Position numbers and translations under genes: made by a program. Under the pieces are notes generated by a model, which saw only the letters and a list, made by a program, of their open reading frames with translations, did not search any database and was not told the DNA's origin. Of a stretch of DNA of 64,000 bases, positions 46,801 through 57,413 are shown piece by piece. The stretch is from JBKQVT01 sp963727245 (lineage in GTDB: Bacteria > Planctomycetota > Planctomycetia > Pirellulales > Thermoguttaceae): the NCBI GenBank assembly GCA_963727245.1, contig CAVSFO010000009.1, forward strand, positions 434,001-498,000. The letters are read 5' to 3'. Each line of letters starts with the position of its first letter. The first letter of the stretch is position 1.

Positions 46801-47388
46801 TTATTCGTTGAGATTCGCGGCTCTTCCGGACAATCGCTCCTCCAGTGCCGCGACCTCCGGGCAACGGGAGTGGATTTTGGCGTAATTGCCGGCCGCTTGG
46901 CGCGACAGCGCCCTGCGGCCCTGGCCCGGCCCATCGGTCACGCCGCGCTGGCGTGCCAGGGGCTCAAAATAGGCCTCCTTCGGATTGACATCCTTGCGGA
47001 TATCCTGCCATCTCCACTCGCTCGGCAGGTCATGTCCCGCCAGGAGCCAGACCTCGACCTCTTGCCACGCATTCTCGGCCAGGAACAGCCGGCCTTCGGG
47101 CAGCGTTTCGGCGGCCTTCTGTTCGAGGTTGTCCAGAGCCACGCGCCGGCCCTCCTGGCCGTCGCGGTCGACAATGAGCAGGAAGACGTGGACCATTCCG
47201 CGATAGAGGTCCAGGATTTCCTCGATTCGCTGCCACTTCAACGCCTCGGTTACTCCTCCCAGCAGAGGGTCCTGACAGACGCGCACCTTGGCCTGGGGCT
47301 TGCCGACCGCGGCCAGCATCGCCTCGAGGATGGGCTTCAGGATATATTGGTCCTTGCGGAAGTCCTCCGGGATGATGAGAACGTTCAT
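46801..47388 (-). CDS. TOPRIM-like partner of an AAA ATPase (DUF4276/RloB-like)
   Basis: The product (195 aa) starts MNVLIIPEDFRKDQYIL, with an early glutamate (E8). FLLIVDRDGQEGRR near residue 78 gives a D-x-D pair, and ENAWQEVEVWLLAG near residue 108 gives a further acidic helix. This E..DxD layout is that of TOPRIM-type metal sites (nucleases, primases, DUF4276 and RloB relatives). The ATG overlaps the ATPase stop by four bases, so the proteins are made together. Similar pairs (OLD family, PARIS, Gabija) act against phages. Activity here is inferred, and the family name is my best match rather than a search result. Confidence 0.65.
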   Translation of the reverse strand: MNVLIIPEDFRKDQYILKPILEAMLAAVGKPQAKVRVCQDPLLGGVTEALKWQRIEEILDLYRGMVHVFLLIVDRDGQEGRRVALDNLEQKAAETLPEGRLFLAENAWQEVEVWLLAGHDLPSEWRWQDIRKDVNPKEAYFEPLARQRGVTDGPGQGRRALSRQAAGNYAKIHSRCPEVAALEERLSGRAANLNE

Positions 47389-48641
47389 GCCCCGGCCCCC
47401 TCCTGGAAAGCGACCACGTCCTCCAGCCATCCCGAGGCGTGCAGCCGGGCGAGGTCCTGTTGCTGGAGCACGCGCGCGGCCTCCGGGATGTCCATGATGC
47501 GGCGAATCCGGGCGTCGGATTGGTTTTCCAAGCGATACAACAGCGAAGCGTTGGCCCGGGACCGCTCGCTGAGAAACCCGAGCAACTGCGGGGAATGGGA
47601 CGTGGCCACCACCTGAATCTGCCCGTCGGCCACCTTCTGTTCGATGAGTTGCAGCAGCAGGTGCAGGCGCGTGGGGTGGATGCCGTTTTCCAATTTCTCG
47701 ATGAAATAGAACCGTGCCGGCTTGGGGCCCAGCATGGCAGCGATCATGCCCAGGAAACGCAGCGTTCCGTCCGAGGCGCTATAGGCGGAGATCTTTTTCC
47801 CGCCGTTCTCGACCAGCGATACGAGAATTTTGCCTGTCTGATCGGGCACAAAGTCGAAGTCGGTGACGTCCAAGGGGGTCAATTCCCGAATCCATTCGAG
47901 GACGGCGGCCTTGGTTTCGGCGGACGCGCAAATTGCCTGGAGGACGGAGGAGAGGTTTTCGCCGCGATCGCCCAGGATGTCCTGGCCGATTAGCGAGGGG
48001 ATCCGCATGGCATCGGGGGCCAGGTCGAGAAATCGCATCGAGGCGAATGCGTCCATGGCTCGCTTGAAGGCGGGCCAGTATTCGGGTTGCCCACTTAAAC
48101 GGTCCAAGATTTGTGGCAACGCGGGCTGAGTCGCGGTCGGGGGAGGGGTGACTACCACGTCCACCCGCTGGGGCAGCTTCAAGCAGACATCGGACTGCAA
48201 CGCCTTTCCACCCTGGGTGTTGACATGGGACTCGAAGACCTTTGTCGAACCACTTGAGAGTGATTCTTCAATGACGCGCGGCGGAAGGCCACGCTTTCCC
48301 ACCTCAACTTCGATTTCGTACGTGTCCGGGGGCCGAGGGGCTCCGCCATCTGGGAGAGGCGATATTGTCGCTTCCAAGGCGAACGTAGTCTCGTTTTGGT
48401 ACGCGGCCTCGCGAGTTCCGCCGCGAATCCCCTTCCAAACCTGGGAGCCGCCTTCGATCCACTTTTCGCCGATGATTTCGGCCAGGGTATATCCGCGGGA
48501 GATGCCGTGGAGGAAGCGAAAGGCGTCGCGGAGGTTGCTCTTGCCGGAGGCGTTCGTGCCGACCAGGAGAGTGAAGTTGCCCAGGTGCAACTCGGCGTCT
48601 TTGAAGTTCTTAAACCGTTGCAGGCGAAGACTGTGGATCAT
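47385..48641 (-). CDS. AAA-family ATPase (OLD/RecF/AAA_21-like)
   Basis: The product (418 aa) has an N-terminal LHLGNFTLLVGTNASGKSN with Walker A at residues 28-36. SAYSASDGTLRFLGM near residue 285 is ABC-signature-like, FYFIEKLENGIHPTRL near residue 310 is Walker B with the catalytic acid, and VVATSHSPQLLGFL gives the switch His. The layout (ATP head domain split by a long insert) fits AAA_21/OLD-type ATPases that couple to a nuclease. The downstream TOPRIM-like gene overlaps it. Together they make a plausible two-gene defence or abortive-infection unit next to the rRNA operon. No transposase or integrase is present. Confidence 0.75.
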   Translation of the reverse strand: MIHSLRLQRFKNFKDAELHLGNFTLLVGTNASGKSNLRDAFRFLHGISRGYTLAEIIGEKWIEGGSQVWKGIRGGTREAAYQNETTFALEATISPLPDGGAPRPPDTYEIEVEVGKRGLPPRVIEESLSSGSTKVFESHVNTQGGKALQSDVCLKLPQRVDVVVTPPPTATQPALPQILDRLSGQPEYWPAFKRAMDAFASMRFLDLAPDAMRIPSLIGQDILGDRGENLSSVLQAICASAETKAAVLEWIRELTPLDVTDFDFVPDQTGKILVSLVENGGKKISAYSASDGTLRFLGMIAAMLGPKPARFYFIEKLENGIHPTRLHLLLQLIEQKVADGQIQVVATSHSPQLLGFLSERSRANASLLYRLENQSDARIRRIMDIPEAARVLQQQDLARLHASGWLEDVVAFQEGAGA

Positions 48642-48748
48642 GGGGCGACCCCCTTTGGTGGCAATGGGCGAGCGATGCGAGTTGCACAGCCCCTACTTAC
48701 ATACCAGATGGGCGGGATTTTGGGTAGCGGGCTGGGGGCGGCAACGCG

Positions 48749-48782
48749 AAAGCCCCCGGGGCCTTGCGGCCGCGGGGGCTTT
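48749..48782 (-). terminator. rRNA operon terminator hairpin
   Basis: AAAGCCCCCG (48749-48758) and CGGGGGCTTT (48773-48782) form a perfect ten-pair stem just after the 5S gene in its direction of transcription. A T-rich tail is weak, but the position fits the end of the minus-strand rRNA transcript and separates it from the ATPase gene. Confidence 0.8.
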
Positions 48783-48796
48783 GCTTTGGATGAAAT

Positions 48797-48901
48797 CCGG
48801 CAACACCTACTCTCGCACTTTTAGTACTACCATCGGCTCTGAAAGCTTAACTACCGTGTTCGGGATGGGAACGGGTGTGGCCTTTCAGATATCGTCACCG
48901 G
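48797..48901 (-). rRNA. rrf: 5S ribosomal RNA
   Basis: The minus strand reads CCGGTGACGATATCTGAAAG at the 5' end and GAGTAGGTGTTGCCGG at the 3' end. The conserved CACACCCGTTCCCATCCCGA and GAACACGG core of 5S rRNA lies between. Ends are set by the CCGG/CCGG terminal stem and may be off by a few bases. It lies about 95 bases after the 23S 3' end. Confidence 0.9.
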
Positions 48902-49282
48902 AAAGGAGCGGGCAGCCCGGATTGAGGGCATACCCGCTGGTGGTTGTGTGCTTGAAGTGGCCCTTTGGCGAGGGCATAGGAGCGTTGGATACATGTGGCC
49001 AAGTTTTCGCCCGTTAGTACCGGTTAGCTGAGCGCATTGCTGCGTGTACACATCCGGCCTATCGACCTGGTCGTCTTCCAGGGGGCTTTCGCGAAAATCG
49101 CTTACGAAACCTGATCTTGGAGAGGGCTTCACGCTTATATGCTTTCAGCGTTTATCCTTTCCGTTCATAGCTACCCAGCCGTGCCGCTAGCGCGACAACT
49201 GGAACACCAGAGGAACGTTCTTCTAAATCCTCTCGTACTAAAGAAGAACCTCCGCAAGTTTCGTGCGCCCACAGCAGATAGG

Positions 49283-49317
<35 letters not shown>

Positions 49318-49366
49318 ACGTACCACTTTCATTGGCGAACAGCCAAACCCTTGGGAGCTTCTCCAC

Positions 49367-49404
<38 letters not shown>

Positions 49405-49628
49405 GCTCCGCCGCTATGGACGCTCGGGAGCGATAAGCCTGTTATCCCCGGAGTACCTTTTGTCTGATGAGCGATGGCCCTTCCATACGGGACCACCGGA
49501 TCACTAAGCCCTACTTTCGTATCTGCTCGACTGATAAGTCTCGCAGTTAAGCACCCTTCTACCTTTGCGCTCGACGCCTGATTGCCAACCAGGCTGAGGG
49601 TACCTTTGGACTCCTCCGTTACATTTTT

Positions 49629-49662
<34 letters not shown>

Positions 49663-49854
49663 AACTGTCCTCTGCCCGGATTCACGGGAATCAGAGTTAG
49701 AACTAAAACATGCCCAGGGTGGTATTTCAACGTTGGCTCCACCGAGACTGGCGTCCCGGCTTCAATGCCTCCCACCTATCCTACACAGAACATGTCACAG
49801 CCCAATATCAGCCTACAGTAAAGGTTCACGGGGTCTTTCCGTCTAGCTGCGGGA

Positions 49855-49892
<38 letters not shown>

Positions 49893-49913
49893 ACTGGTTG
49901 AGACAGTGCTTCT

Positions 49914-49957
<44 letters not shown>

Positions 49958-49964
49958 CTTCGCT

Positions 49965-50757
<793 letters not shown>

Positions 50758-51002
50758 GTCGCGAGCTTCACCCTTACGGGCTAACCCTCTCCCTTAACCT
50801 ACCGGCACCGGGCAGGCGTCAGACTCTATACATCCTCTTACGAGTTGGCAGAGTCCTGTGTTTTTGATAAACAGTCGCAGAAGCCGATTTACTGTGACCC
50901 CCAGGAGCGTGAACCCCCGAGGGTACCCCTTATCGCGAACTTACGGGGTCATTTTGCAGAGTTCCTTAACCAGTGTTCTCCCGAGCGCCTTAGACTACTC
51001 GT

Positions 51003-51033
<31 letters not shown>

Positions 51034-51263
51034 ACCGTGGCTTCAACCCGTAGAAGATTTTCTTGGACGTCCTTCAGATGACTTCGCGAACGTAATTGCA
51101 GTCGAGCCCGCCTGTTGGCTGACGAGGGCGGATTTACCACTCCCTCACCTTCAGACGGTCTACGGACGTTTCTAATCGTACCGCTCACCTTCCAAACGCC
51201 GTCCCTCCATAGGTCCACCTCGGTGGCGCAGGAATGTTGACCTGCTGTCCATCGTCTACGCCT

Positions 51264-51301
<38 letters not shown>

Positions 51302-52668
51302 TTTACCTTCCCCAGGAAACCTTAGGCTTTCGGCGGGCAGGATTCTCACCTGCCTTATCGTTACTCATTCCGGCATAAGCACCTGTAGACCCCGACACCG
51401 CTCCTTTCGGTACGGCTTGTATCTGATCTACAGCGCTCTCCTACCACTGCACTTGCGTGCAATCCACTGCTTCGGTGCTGGGCTTACTCCCGTTCGTTAT
51501 CGGCGCAGAGTTGCTCGGCCAGTAAGCTGTTACGCACTTTTTAAATGGTGGCTGCTTCTAAGCCAACATCCTGGCTGTCGCCGCAACTCAACTTCCTTAG
51601 TGACTAAGCCCAACTTCGGGACCTTAGCAGGTGATCTGGGTTGTTTCCCTCTCGACCCTGGAGCTTATCCCCCAGGGACTGACTCCCGAGATAGTCGCAT
51701 CGGTATTCGGAGTTTGGTTCAGGAGGGTAGTCTGGGAAGACCCCCAACCCGATTCAGTATCTCTACCCCCGATGCGTAGTGGCTCGAGGCTAGCCCTAAA
51801 GCTATTTCGGAGAGAACGAGCTATCTCTGCGTTTGATTAGACTTTCACTCCTCCCCACAAGTCATCCCCTCGGTTTTCAACCCAAGTGGGTTCGGTCCTC
51901 CACGCGGTATAACCCGCGATTCAACCTGCTCATGGGTAGATCACGCAGTTTCGCGCCTACCGCCAACGACCAATTGCGCCCTATTCAGACTCGGTTTCCC
52001 TATGGCTCCAGCCCGGAGGGCCTTAACCTAAGCCGCAGACGGTAACTCGCCGGATCATTATGCAAAAGGCACGCCGTCACACCAGTCAAGCAAGCTTGAC
52101 TATGGTGCTCCGACCGCTTGTAGGCACATGGTTTCAGGTTCACTATCCTCCCCTAGCGGGGGTTCTTCTCATCTTTCAGTCGCCCTACTTCTCCACTATC
52201 GGTCGTCAGGGAGTATTTAGCCTTGCGGGATGGTCCCCGCAGATTCAGTCGGGATTCCACGTGGCCCGACCTACTCAGGTACCCCTCGGGAGGCTGCACA
52301 ATTGCCGCGTACGGGACTGTCACCCTCTATGGTCCGCCTTTCCAGACGATTCTGCTAATCGACAGCTTGGTAACTCCCATGTGAGAGGCCCTACAACCCC
52401 GCCGAGGAAAACCTCCGCGGTTTGGGCTCTTTCCTCTTCGCTCGCCGCTACTAGGGAAATCGAGTTTTCTTTCTTTTCCTGCGGCTACTGAGATGTTTCA
52501 GTTGACCGCGTTCGCCACAGACACCTATGGATTCAGTGCCTGTCAGTTCGGGTATCCCGGGATCAACGCTCGTTTGACAACTCCTCCGGGCTTATCGCAG
52601 TCTTCCACGCCCTTCTACGCCTCCTGACGCCAAGACATCCCCCATGTGCCCTTAGTAACTTGGCCACA

Positions 52669-52900
52669 TGAATCCAGCGCTCCTTTGCAAGGAGCCTGAT
52701 CCACATGGTGATATCGGGTCGGTCACGCCGCCGCCGTCCGGTAAAGAACGGCCTCGGCATCGCGACCCGGTAACGATTTCGCTCTAAGTGCCCTAGAAGG
52801 CCACGCCCACACGTCCCAAGAGTCCACAGACCTTAACAGTCCGCAGGCCCCCGAGACCCGTTGACGCGGCCACATTTAAGATGCCACTTCAACACTACAA
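52669..52900 (-). other. 23S rRNA leader region
   Basis: This is the transcribed leader between boxA and the mature 23S 5' end. No tRNA, 16S or protein gene is visible. It would be removed during rRNA maturation. Confidence 0.6.
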
Positions 52901-52918
52901 CCAAATTGTCAAAGAGCA
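52901..52918 (-). promoter_or_regulatory. boxA-like antitermination signal of the rRNA leader
   Basis: On the minus strand TGCTCTTTGACAATTTGG (52918-52901) closely matches the E. coli rrn boxA (TGCTCTTTAACAA). It lies about 30 bases after the promoter and is expected to load the NusB/S10 antitermination complex. Confidence 0.8.
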
Positions 52919-52953
52919 TACCCCGTCGCTGGTCGCGACAGGGCAAACCATGA

Positions 52954-52981
52954 AGTATACCAATCGGCGAAATGCCGTCAA
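52954..52981 (-). promoter_or_regulatory. rRNA (23S-5S) promoter
   Basis: On the minus strand TTGACG (52981-52976) and TATACT (52959-52954) are 16 bases apart. Its place just before boxA identifies it as the promoter of the unlinked 23S-5S unit. Confidence 0.8.
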
Positions 52982-53392
52982 GACCCAAGGCCATTGGCGG
53001 AAAAAAATTCCACGCGCCGGGTGGACCGATACCTCCCCACCCGTCAGGGCTCCATGACCCACAAACCCATTATACCCGACCAGCCGACCCCGGCAATCAT
53101 GCCACAGAAGCCCCGATCGTGCTATTCCCGCCTCCAGATGGGCATAACGGGCGGAATCCACGCAACCCGTGGCCATTTCACTTGCGCATCTTCCCCAACG
53201 TCCCCGCAGCCACCTCTCCTGGAGGGAAAATGGGCCAATTTCCAGCCGGCCCCCGGGGGCACCCCGGGGCCATTTTCCGGCGACAAAAGGCTCTTCTCCA
53301 GCCGATTCAGGGCCGAAAACGTGGGCCTGACCCCCTCGGCGCCGCGCGAGCCGGAAAATCGCGAAAAGAGATCGAAACCTTGGAAGTACGGG
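52982..53392. other. Gap between divergent rRNA and rpsU promoters
   Basis: No gene is recognised. Short open frames here lack family features. Two GAAAATGGGCC / GGCCATTTTCC stretches face each other (about 53227 and 53269) and could form a hairpin. Confidence 0.4.
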
Positions 53393-53420
53393 TGGACAAC
53401 CAACCTGCCGATAGTATAAA
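53393..53420 (+). promoter_or_regulatory. Promoter of rpsU
   Basis: TGGACA (53393-53398) and TATAAA (53415-53420) are spaced by 16 bases, about 70 bases before the rpsU start. Confidence 0.6.
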
Positions 53421-53490
53421 TTAAAAGGCTCCCCAGGATTCTGGGGATTGCAAGGGGGTTGGTGGTATCAAGCACAACTAAGGAGCACTT

Positions 53491-53694
53491 GTGGTCAAAC
53501 TGACGTTGCGGGAACGAGAATCCATTCAGGAGGCGGTGCGTCGCTTCCGAAAATTGGTGGAACGAAGCGGTATCAAAAAGGAAATGCGCCGCCGCGAGTA
53601 TTACGAAAAGCCCAGCGAAATCAAACGGCGTGCCCGACTCCGTGCCGAACGGCGGTCGCGCCGCACCCCAGTGGTCGGGGCCGGGCCCATATAA
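53491..53694 (+). CDS. rpsU: 30S ribosomal protein S21
   Basis: The product (67 aa) has the S21 pattern: LTLRERESIQEAVRRFR, then ERSGIKKEMRRREYYEKPSE and a basic tail RRARLRAERRSRR. S21 sits on the 30S platform near the anti-Shine-Dalgarno region and aids initiation. The GTG start at 53491 has AAGGAG nine bases upstream. The gene is single, with its own promoter, and is followed by an unrelated phosphatase gene. Confidence 0.93.
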   Translation: MVKLTLRERESIQEAVRRFRKLVERSGIKKEMRRREYYEKPSEIKRRARLRAERRSRRTPVVGAGPI

Positions 53695-53830
53695 GGGCTC
53701 TCACCGGCCTTCTTCTCTTCTCTCGATCGCCTCCCGCGCCGGCCGTGCGCGCCGCGCTGCCGACGGTGAATCTCCCACGTGCTTCCTTGACCGGCTGCGG
53801 CGGTCTACGATATTGAAGACTGGCCGCAAC

Positions 53831-54802
53831 ATGCCGACGGCCCAACGACGCGGGGCAACGATGTCGAGACTTCGCTTTCCTACTCCCGAACAGTTCGAGC
53901 GATTCATTCCCTATCCCTTTCTCGCCACCTGGCTCGTCTGCGGGATCGTTGTGTTTGTCGATGGCGCCACGGCGCCTCTGGTCCACGCTGCCGCGGCAGC
54001 GGTGGCTGCCGGTTTCTTCGCCGGGGGCATCGTGGTCACCTTGTTGTCGCTGGCCCACGGCCTGGCGTGGCGATTGCGCGGCAACAGGGGACTGTCCCGA
54101 TTTTCGCCGCCCGGAGAGCGTGACCTTGGTAACCGGGGCAGCGGCGGCGAAAATGGGACTGTCCCCCTTGGGCCACCTGCGCCCGCGCCGCACGATCTGA
54201 CCGAGCCCCGCTTGCGCCTGCTCTTCCTGGTGCTGCTGCTGGCCGCGGCGGCCGTGCTGCCGCTGGATTGCGGCCTGGCCCGCTGGTGCGTGGACGGCAA
54301 TTTGCCCCGCTTCCTGCACGACCCGCTGGACCTCTGCGCGATCTTCGGACATGGCCTGATGGCGGTGGTCGTGCTGGCAGCCATTTATCAACTCGATCCG
54401 TCCCGGCGGCGGCTGTTGTGGTGGGTGGCGGCCTGCGTGTTGCTGTCCGGCATGGCGGCCAACGGGGCCAAGATGCTGCTGGAGCGGACGCGTCCCTGCG
54501 ACTTCGATTTCCAGGGCGGCGTCTGGACGACGTTCGGTCAGTGGCTGCCTCGGGACGTCGTGTCGCAGAGTTTTCCTTCCGGCCACACGGCCACGGCCGC
54601 CGGCTTGGCGCTGGCGCTGACGCTGCTCTATCCGGGCGGCCGCCGGCTGTTTGTGCTGCTGGTCGTCTTGGTGGCCTGCCAGCGGATGGAGAGCGGCGCG
54701 CACTTCTTGAGCGACGTTCTGGCCGGCGCGGCGGCCAGTTGTCTGACAGTGGCCTGCTGCCTGAGGCTGCGGGGGTGGTTTTCTGCGCCGGCGGAAACGT
54801 AG
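53831..54802 (+). CDS. PAP2-family membrane phosphatase
   Basis: The product (323 aa from this ATG; ATG 53861 is also possible) has several membrane helices and the three PAP2 motifs. These are KMLLERTRP near residue 216, FPSGHTATAAGLAL near 249, and QRMESGAHFLSDVL near 285, with the catalytic histidines. Such enzymes remove phosphate from lipids, for example undecaprenyl pyrophosphate or phosphatidylglycerophosphate, at the membrane. Between the second helix and the next (about residues 84-113) the frame runs through a dispersed palindrome that adds a G/R/P-rich loop without breaking the frame. No partner gene is evident. Confidence 0.85.
   Translation: MPTAQRRGATMSRLRFPTPEQFERFIPYPFLATWLVCGIVVFVDGATAPLVHAAAAAVAAGFFAGGIVVTLLSLAHGLAWRLRGNRGLSRFSPPGERDLGNRGSGGENGTVPLGPPAPAPHDLTEPRLRLLFLVLLLAAAAVLPLDCGLARWCVDGNLPRFLHDPLDLCAIFGHGLMAVVVLAAIYQLDPSRRRLLWWVAACVLLSGMAANGAKMLLERTRPCDFDFQGGVWTTFGQWLPRDVVSQSFPSGHTATAAGLALALTLLYPGGRRLFVLLVVLVACQRMESGAHFLSDVLAGAAASCLTVACCLRLRGWFSAPAET
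54082..54167. repeat. GGGACTGTCCCGATTTTCGC palindrome inside a coding region
   Basis: Arms AGGGGACTGTCCCGATTTTC (from 54086) and GAAAATGGGACTGTCCCC (ending 54167) with CGCCGCC/GGCGGCG lie within the PAP2 gene. The frame is kept. It matches the 42774-42862 copy closely. Confidence 0.88.
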
Positions 54803-54844
54803 GCTGGGGACTGTCCCCTTCCGAACTCCCGAGCCGCGGTTGCG

Positions 54845-56064
54845 TCAGTGCGCGGCGGCGGCGGCCGCGGCCTCCTTCGGAGTTTTCAGCAACTCCTTGA
54901 ACTTCGCCCGCACTTTCTTGACCTTCGGCAGCGCCACCGCCTTGATGTACGGCTGTTGCAGATGGCAGGCGACGTAATTCTGATGATGGGCCTCGGCGGG
55001 ATAGAACCCCTTGAGCGGCTCGACGGTGGTCACGATCGGCCCGGCGTAGTGCTTGGCGTTGTCGAGGTCGGCGATCATGGCCTCGGCCAGTTCCTTCTGC
55101 TCCTGGTTGGCGTAGAAAATGGCCGACCGGTACTGGGTGCCGACGTCGTTGCCCTGGCGGTTGAGACTCGTCGGATCGTGGGTGGCGAAGTACACCTTGA
55201 GGAGTTGTTCGTAGGATATCTTGCGCGGATCGTAGACGATCTTGACCGACTCCGCATGACCGGTCCGTCCGCTGGAAACCGCTTCGTAGTTGGCCGTGTC
55301 GGCGGCGCCGCCGGCATAGCCGCTGGTTACGTCGAGCACGCCATGGAGTTGGCGAAAGACGGCTTCGACGCACCAGAAGCAGCCCCCGGCAAAGACCGCC
55401 TCGGCACGCGCGGCGTGCGACCCGTCGCCGGCGGCCGCAGCACTTGGGGCGGGCGAATCGGCGCCGGCTCGGCGATCGACTTGAGCTCATCGGCGGCGAC
55501 GAAGCGGAGGGCTTCCGAGTTCAAGCAATAGCGCAGCCCGGTCGGCGGCGGCCCGTCGTTGAACACGTGTCCAAGGTGCGCGCCGCAACGCTGGCAGAGA
55601 ATCTCGGTGCGGGTGGCGCCGTGGCTATGGTCGACCAGCTCGCGGATGTTCTCCTTCGCCACGGGCTGGAAGAAGCTCGGCCAGCCGGTGCCCGAGTCGA
55701 ACTTGCCAGCCGATTCGAACAGCGGCAGGTTGCAGCAGACGCAGACGTACATGCCGGCTTTCTTGTTGTGCAGCAACGTGCCGCAGAAGGGCCGCTCCGT
55801 GTCTTTGCCCCGGGTGATGCGAAATTGCTGTGGCGTCAGGCGTTTGTGCCACTCGGCGTCGGAGAGGACCAGCATGGGCAGCTCGCGCGGCTGGCTCAAC
55901 TTGCCGTCGGCGCCAATGACTCGAACGCGAACCTTCGACATGGACGTTCTCCCCTCGGGCTTGGACCGCGGCGACGGAGTGGCGGCCTGCGACGCCGTGA
56001 AATCGCCGCACCCGGCCGCGGCCAGAAGCATAAACTCCAAGGCCAAACCAAGTTGAAGTCGCAT
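54845..56064 (-). CDS. msrBA: Secreted MsrB-MsrA methionine sulfoxide reductase lipoprotein (frameshifted)
   Basis: The product starts MRLQLGLALEFMLLAAAGC, a lipoprotein signal with the lipobox LAAAGC. The MsrB domain has Zn-ligand cysteines (VCVCC, then CQRCGAHLGH), GTGWPSFFQPV and catalytic RYCLNSEALRF. A linker follows, then the MsrA domain with FAGGCFWCVEAVF (catalytic GCFWC), GYAGG and the PAEAHHQNY motif. One base is missing in the linker near 55395-55440, so the two domains are in different frames. Fused MsrB-MsrA proteins are common, and a single gene of about 406 aa is likely. It repairs both sulfoxide isomers in envelope proteins. Confidence 0.85.
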
Positions 56065-56545
56065 GGTAGCTCCGTGGACGGCTTTCTGGCGGGCAAATCG
56101 ATGCGAGGCCAGCGCCTCGCCCTATGAAATGTACGCCGCAGCCGGCCGGGCGACAAGCGGCGGCTGTTTGACCGCAGAATGATGGTGGGACTTCGCTCCG
56201 CTCGTCCCACCCTACCGGCCCCCGGCCCCCGGCCCCCGGCCCCCGGTCCCTGGTCCCTGGTCCCTGGCCCCCGAATTTCCTGGTGTTGCCGTCAGGGATT
56301 TCCCGACGGCCTCTTCGGGCTCGCGCCTATTGCTTGCCTCAAATCCGCTCTAAAAATTACACCGGTCGTTAACGCGGGATTGGTGGAGCCGTCTCGGCGA
56401 CTGTGCTCACGTTTCCGGCACTGCAAGTGCGGAACACTGGTCCTCAATTGGATGGGTTGTCCGTGGCGCGACGGCTGGATCGGCCAGCGGAGGCGATCTG
56501 CGTTGCGCGTGCGGTTCCCTAGTTCTAGTTAAGGAGAGTCGAGCC
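56065..56545. other. Gap with GGGTGGG repeat and heptad arrays
   Basis: These 481 bases carry GGTGGGAC..GTCCCACC (about 56188-56213) and then short tandem repeats of GGCCCCC and GGTCCCT (56219-56273). AAGGAG at 56531 belongs to the next gene. No gene seen. Confidence 0.6.
56219..56273. repeat. Heptanucleotide tandem repeat (GGCCCCC, then GGTCCCT)
   Basis: About four copies of GGCCCCC are followed by about three of GGTCCCT and a last GGCCCCC. It is the GC-rich counterpart of the TTAGAAC array at 39379-39443, also with seven-base units and a mid-array change. Confidence 0.8.
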
Positions 56546-56887
56546 ATGAGAACTGCAGGAACGTTGCTGGTGGTGCTGGCGTTGTTGGGCCTCGGGGCCT
56601 CCGTCGTGCAAGCGCAGTGCTGCGGCAGGGCCTACACGGCGTATTACGCCGGGTCGTGTTGTGGCGGGAGTAGCTGTTCCCTGGGGGGCTGCGGGGGCGG
56701 CAGTTGTTGGTCCAGCCCGTGCTCGAGTTGCAATAGCTGCTATTCGAGCTGCTACAGCCCCTGCTACACGAGCTACTACAGCCCGTGCTACTCGGGTTGC
56801 AGTAGCTGCTACACGAGCTATTACAGCCCTTATTACACGGTGGGCTACTGGGGCTGGGGCGGCGGCTGCCGCAGTTGCGGCTGGTAG
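56546..56887 (+). CDS. Secreted cysteine/tyrosine-rich mini-protein
   Basis: The product (113 aa) has a clear signal peptide (TLLVVLALLGLGASVVQAQ) with cleavage near residue 23-24. The mature part is mostly Cys, Tyr, Ser and Gly. Repeating units such as CYSSCYSPCYTSYYSPCYSG occur near residues 65-85, and the end is WGWGGGCRSCGW. Disulfide or di-tyrosine cross-linking into an envelope layer is a reasonable guess. AAGGAG sits nine bases before the ATG. No known family recognised. A second Cys-rich exported protein is encoded 700 bases downstream. Confidence 0.7.
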   Translation: MRTAGTLLVVLALLGLGASVVQAQCCGRAYTAYYAGSCCGGSSCSLGGCGGGSCWSSPCSSCNSCYSSCYSPCYTSYYSPCYSGCSSCYTSYYSPYYTVGYWGWGGGCRSCGW

Positions 56888-56961
56888 GGTTCCAGCCGGG
56901 GCAAGAGAAAAGGACGCGGGTGGTAGTGTTCCAACCGGGACAGGAAAAAGGAGGCGGGTGG

Positions 56962-56984
56962 CCCCGATAGCTCTGCTATCGGGG
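56962..56984. repeat. Perfect GATAGC palindrome
   Basis: CCCCGATAGC and GCTATCGGGG are separated by TCT. A related GCGATAGC..GCTATCGGGG copy is at 57046-57064. Confidence 0.75.
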
Positions 56985-57337
56985 TGCCGCAGGCACAAGA
57001 GGCGCTGGTGACCTATCGAAACTCCTCTTGCGGCTACGCCGTGTGCGATAGCGGAGCTATCGGGGCCAGCCGGGGCAAGAAAAAAGGACGCAGCGGGGTC
57101 CCCTCGAGCTCCCAGCTTCCCCGCTGCGTCACGTCCCCGGCAACTCTCCCCAAGTCGCCGGTTCCAAGGAACTATAGTTTGGGACTGTGCGCTGTCAAAT
57201 CCGCGGGGATCGGCAGCTTCCGCCTGATGTAGCGGAAGCGCCTGGCGCGGATGGGGATCTACCACGTGCCACGGCTGTGTCAGCCGTGCGGGCCTTGCCG
57301 CGCCGCCGGCTGGCACGGCCCGCGGTGCCGCCCGAAA

Positions 57338-57413
57338 GGGGACAGGTCCATGTTTTCGGCCAACGACTGGTTGGCCAACGCGACGCCGTTTGGCCGAGAA
57401 ATGGACCCGTCCC
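57338..57413. repeat. GGGGACAGGTCC / GGACCCGTCCCC palindrome
   Basis: A member of the GGGGAC..GTCCCC family. The arms are GGGGACAGGTCCATGTTTTC (57338-57357) and GAGAAATGGACCCGTCCCC (57395-57413), with GGTTGGCC inside. Confidence 0.75.

Noticed and set aside
52669..53000. A tRNA or 16S gene upstream of 23S
   Set aside because: No cloverleaf and no 16S-conserved blocks were found; the region holds a promoter, boxA and leader only.
56525..57316. Minus-strand Ala/Arg-rich open frame opposite the Cys-rich gene
   Set aside because: Low-complexity antisense of Cys/Tyr/Gly codons; the plus-strand gene has a signal peptide and a ribosome binding site.
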